Shown piece by piece: positions 6,116 to 6,570 of a DNA stretch of 6,570 bases. The stretch covers positions 1-6,570 of the forward strand of contig JAHFCD010000139.1 in NCBI GenBank assembly GCA_023249695.1, given 5' to 3'. The stretch comes from Elusimicrobiota bacterium. GTDB taxonomy: Bacteria > Elusimicrobiota > Elusimicrobia > UBA1565 > UBA9628. Under the pieces are notes generated by a model. The model ran no database searches. It saw only the letters and a list, made by a program, of their open reading frames with translations, and was not told the DNA's origin. The position numbers and the translations under genes were made by a program. Positions within the stretch are counted from its first letter, which is position 1; every line of letters starts with the position of its first letter.

Positions 6116-6328
6116 ATGAACCTCAAAAACGCCCGTCTCAGCAACCGCCTGCGCGTCCTGCGCGCCGAGCGCGACCTGACGCAGGAGGACCTCGCCCGCG
6201 CCGTCGGCGTGACGCGCCAGACGATCATCGCCATCGAGAAAGGCGACTACGATCCGTCGATGCGGCTGGGCATGCAGCTGGCGCGCTACTTCGGGAAAAG
6301 CGCCGACGAGGTGTTCGCGCTGGAATAA
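6116..6328 (+). CDS. Small XRE-family helix-turn-helix transcriptional regulator
   Basis: A 70-residue protein that is almost entirely a Cro/CI-type DNA-binding domain: NRLRVLRAERDLTQEDLARA (10-29), GVTRQTIIAIEKG (31-43, recognition helix about 33-40), DPSMRLGMQLARYFGKSADEVF. It resembles the YozG-like compact regulators that have no effector domain. It begins two bases after the stop of the membrane-protein gene and has no clear ribosome site (the upstream stretch is GGCGCCTCTAGCC), so translation probably depends on coupling. The likely target is the promoter and dyad at 5596-5630, which would make the pair autoregulated, and possibly the divergent operon as well; both are inferences. Confidence 0.92.
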   Translation: MNLKNARLSNRLRVLRAERDLTQEDLARAVGVTRQTIIAIEKGDYDPSMRLGMQLARYFGKSADEVFALE

Positions 6329-6342
6329 GGCCGCGCCGCGAC

Positions 6343-6351
6343 TGGTATAAT
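6343..6351 (+). promoter_or_regulatory. Extended -10 promoter giving a probable leaderless transcript
   Basis: TGGTATAAT combines the TGn extension with a perfect TATAAT (6346-6351). Only six bases (CGCCGC) separate it from the ATG at 6358. Transcription normally starts about seven bases after the -10 box, which places the first base at or next to the A of the start codon. No Shine-Dalgarno sequence precedes the ATG and no -35 match is seen, as is common with extended -10 promoters. Confidence 0.7.
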
Positions 6352-6357
6352 CGCCGC

Positions 6358-6570
<213 letters not shown>

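Overview
This is a GC-rich bacterial window (roughly 65% or more in most of the coding sequence). It holds nine genes, two of them cut by the window edges. The phylum cannot be fixed from the sequence. The composition, the occasional TTG/GTG starts and a leaderless-type promoter suggest an environmental, Gram-negative-like lineage. Signal peptides and membrane-anchored exported proteins imply an envelope-oriented set of genes.

Left part, plus strand (2-1332): the C-terminal three quarters of a PLP-dependent transsulfuration enzyme (cystathionine gamma-synthase/lyase family) overlaps by 4 bases with a small MaoC-like hotdog dehydratase gene. The hotdog gene ends only 4 bases from the end of the convergent minus-strand operon.

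Centre, minus strand (5544 down to 1337): four tightly packed genes look like one operon, read from right to left. First comes an exported, membrane-anchored FG-GAP protein with a C-terminal ASPIC/UnbV domain. Next is a polytopic NqrB/RnfD-like membrane protein of the UnbU type, overlapping the first by 17 bases. Then follows a TPM-like protein whose domain is interrupted by a membrane hairpin, 11 bases further on. Last is a secreted TPM protein of the YgcG type with a glycine/serine tail, overlapping by 4 bases. The UnbV and UnbU families are best known from the gene set conserved next to enediyne polyketide synthases. Here they sit without any polyketide synthase and are coupled to two TPM proteins, which is the most interesting feature of the window. 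A membrane-associated redox or envelope quality-control role is only an inference.

Right part, plus strand (5658-6570): an AT-rich island of about 110 bases separates the operon from a divergent pair, a small multi-pass membrane protein with a DER..I motif (DUF2178-like) and a 70-residue XRE-type repressor. The island carries a consensus-like sigma70 promoter and an inverted repeat over its -10 box, fitting autoregulation by the repressor. After 29 bases an ABC transporter ATPase begins, preceded by a perfect extended -10 box so close to its ATG that the transcript is probably leaderless. The gene runs off the window.
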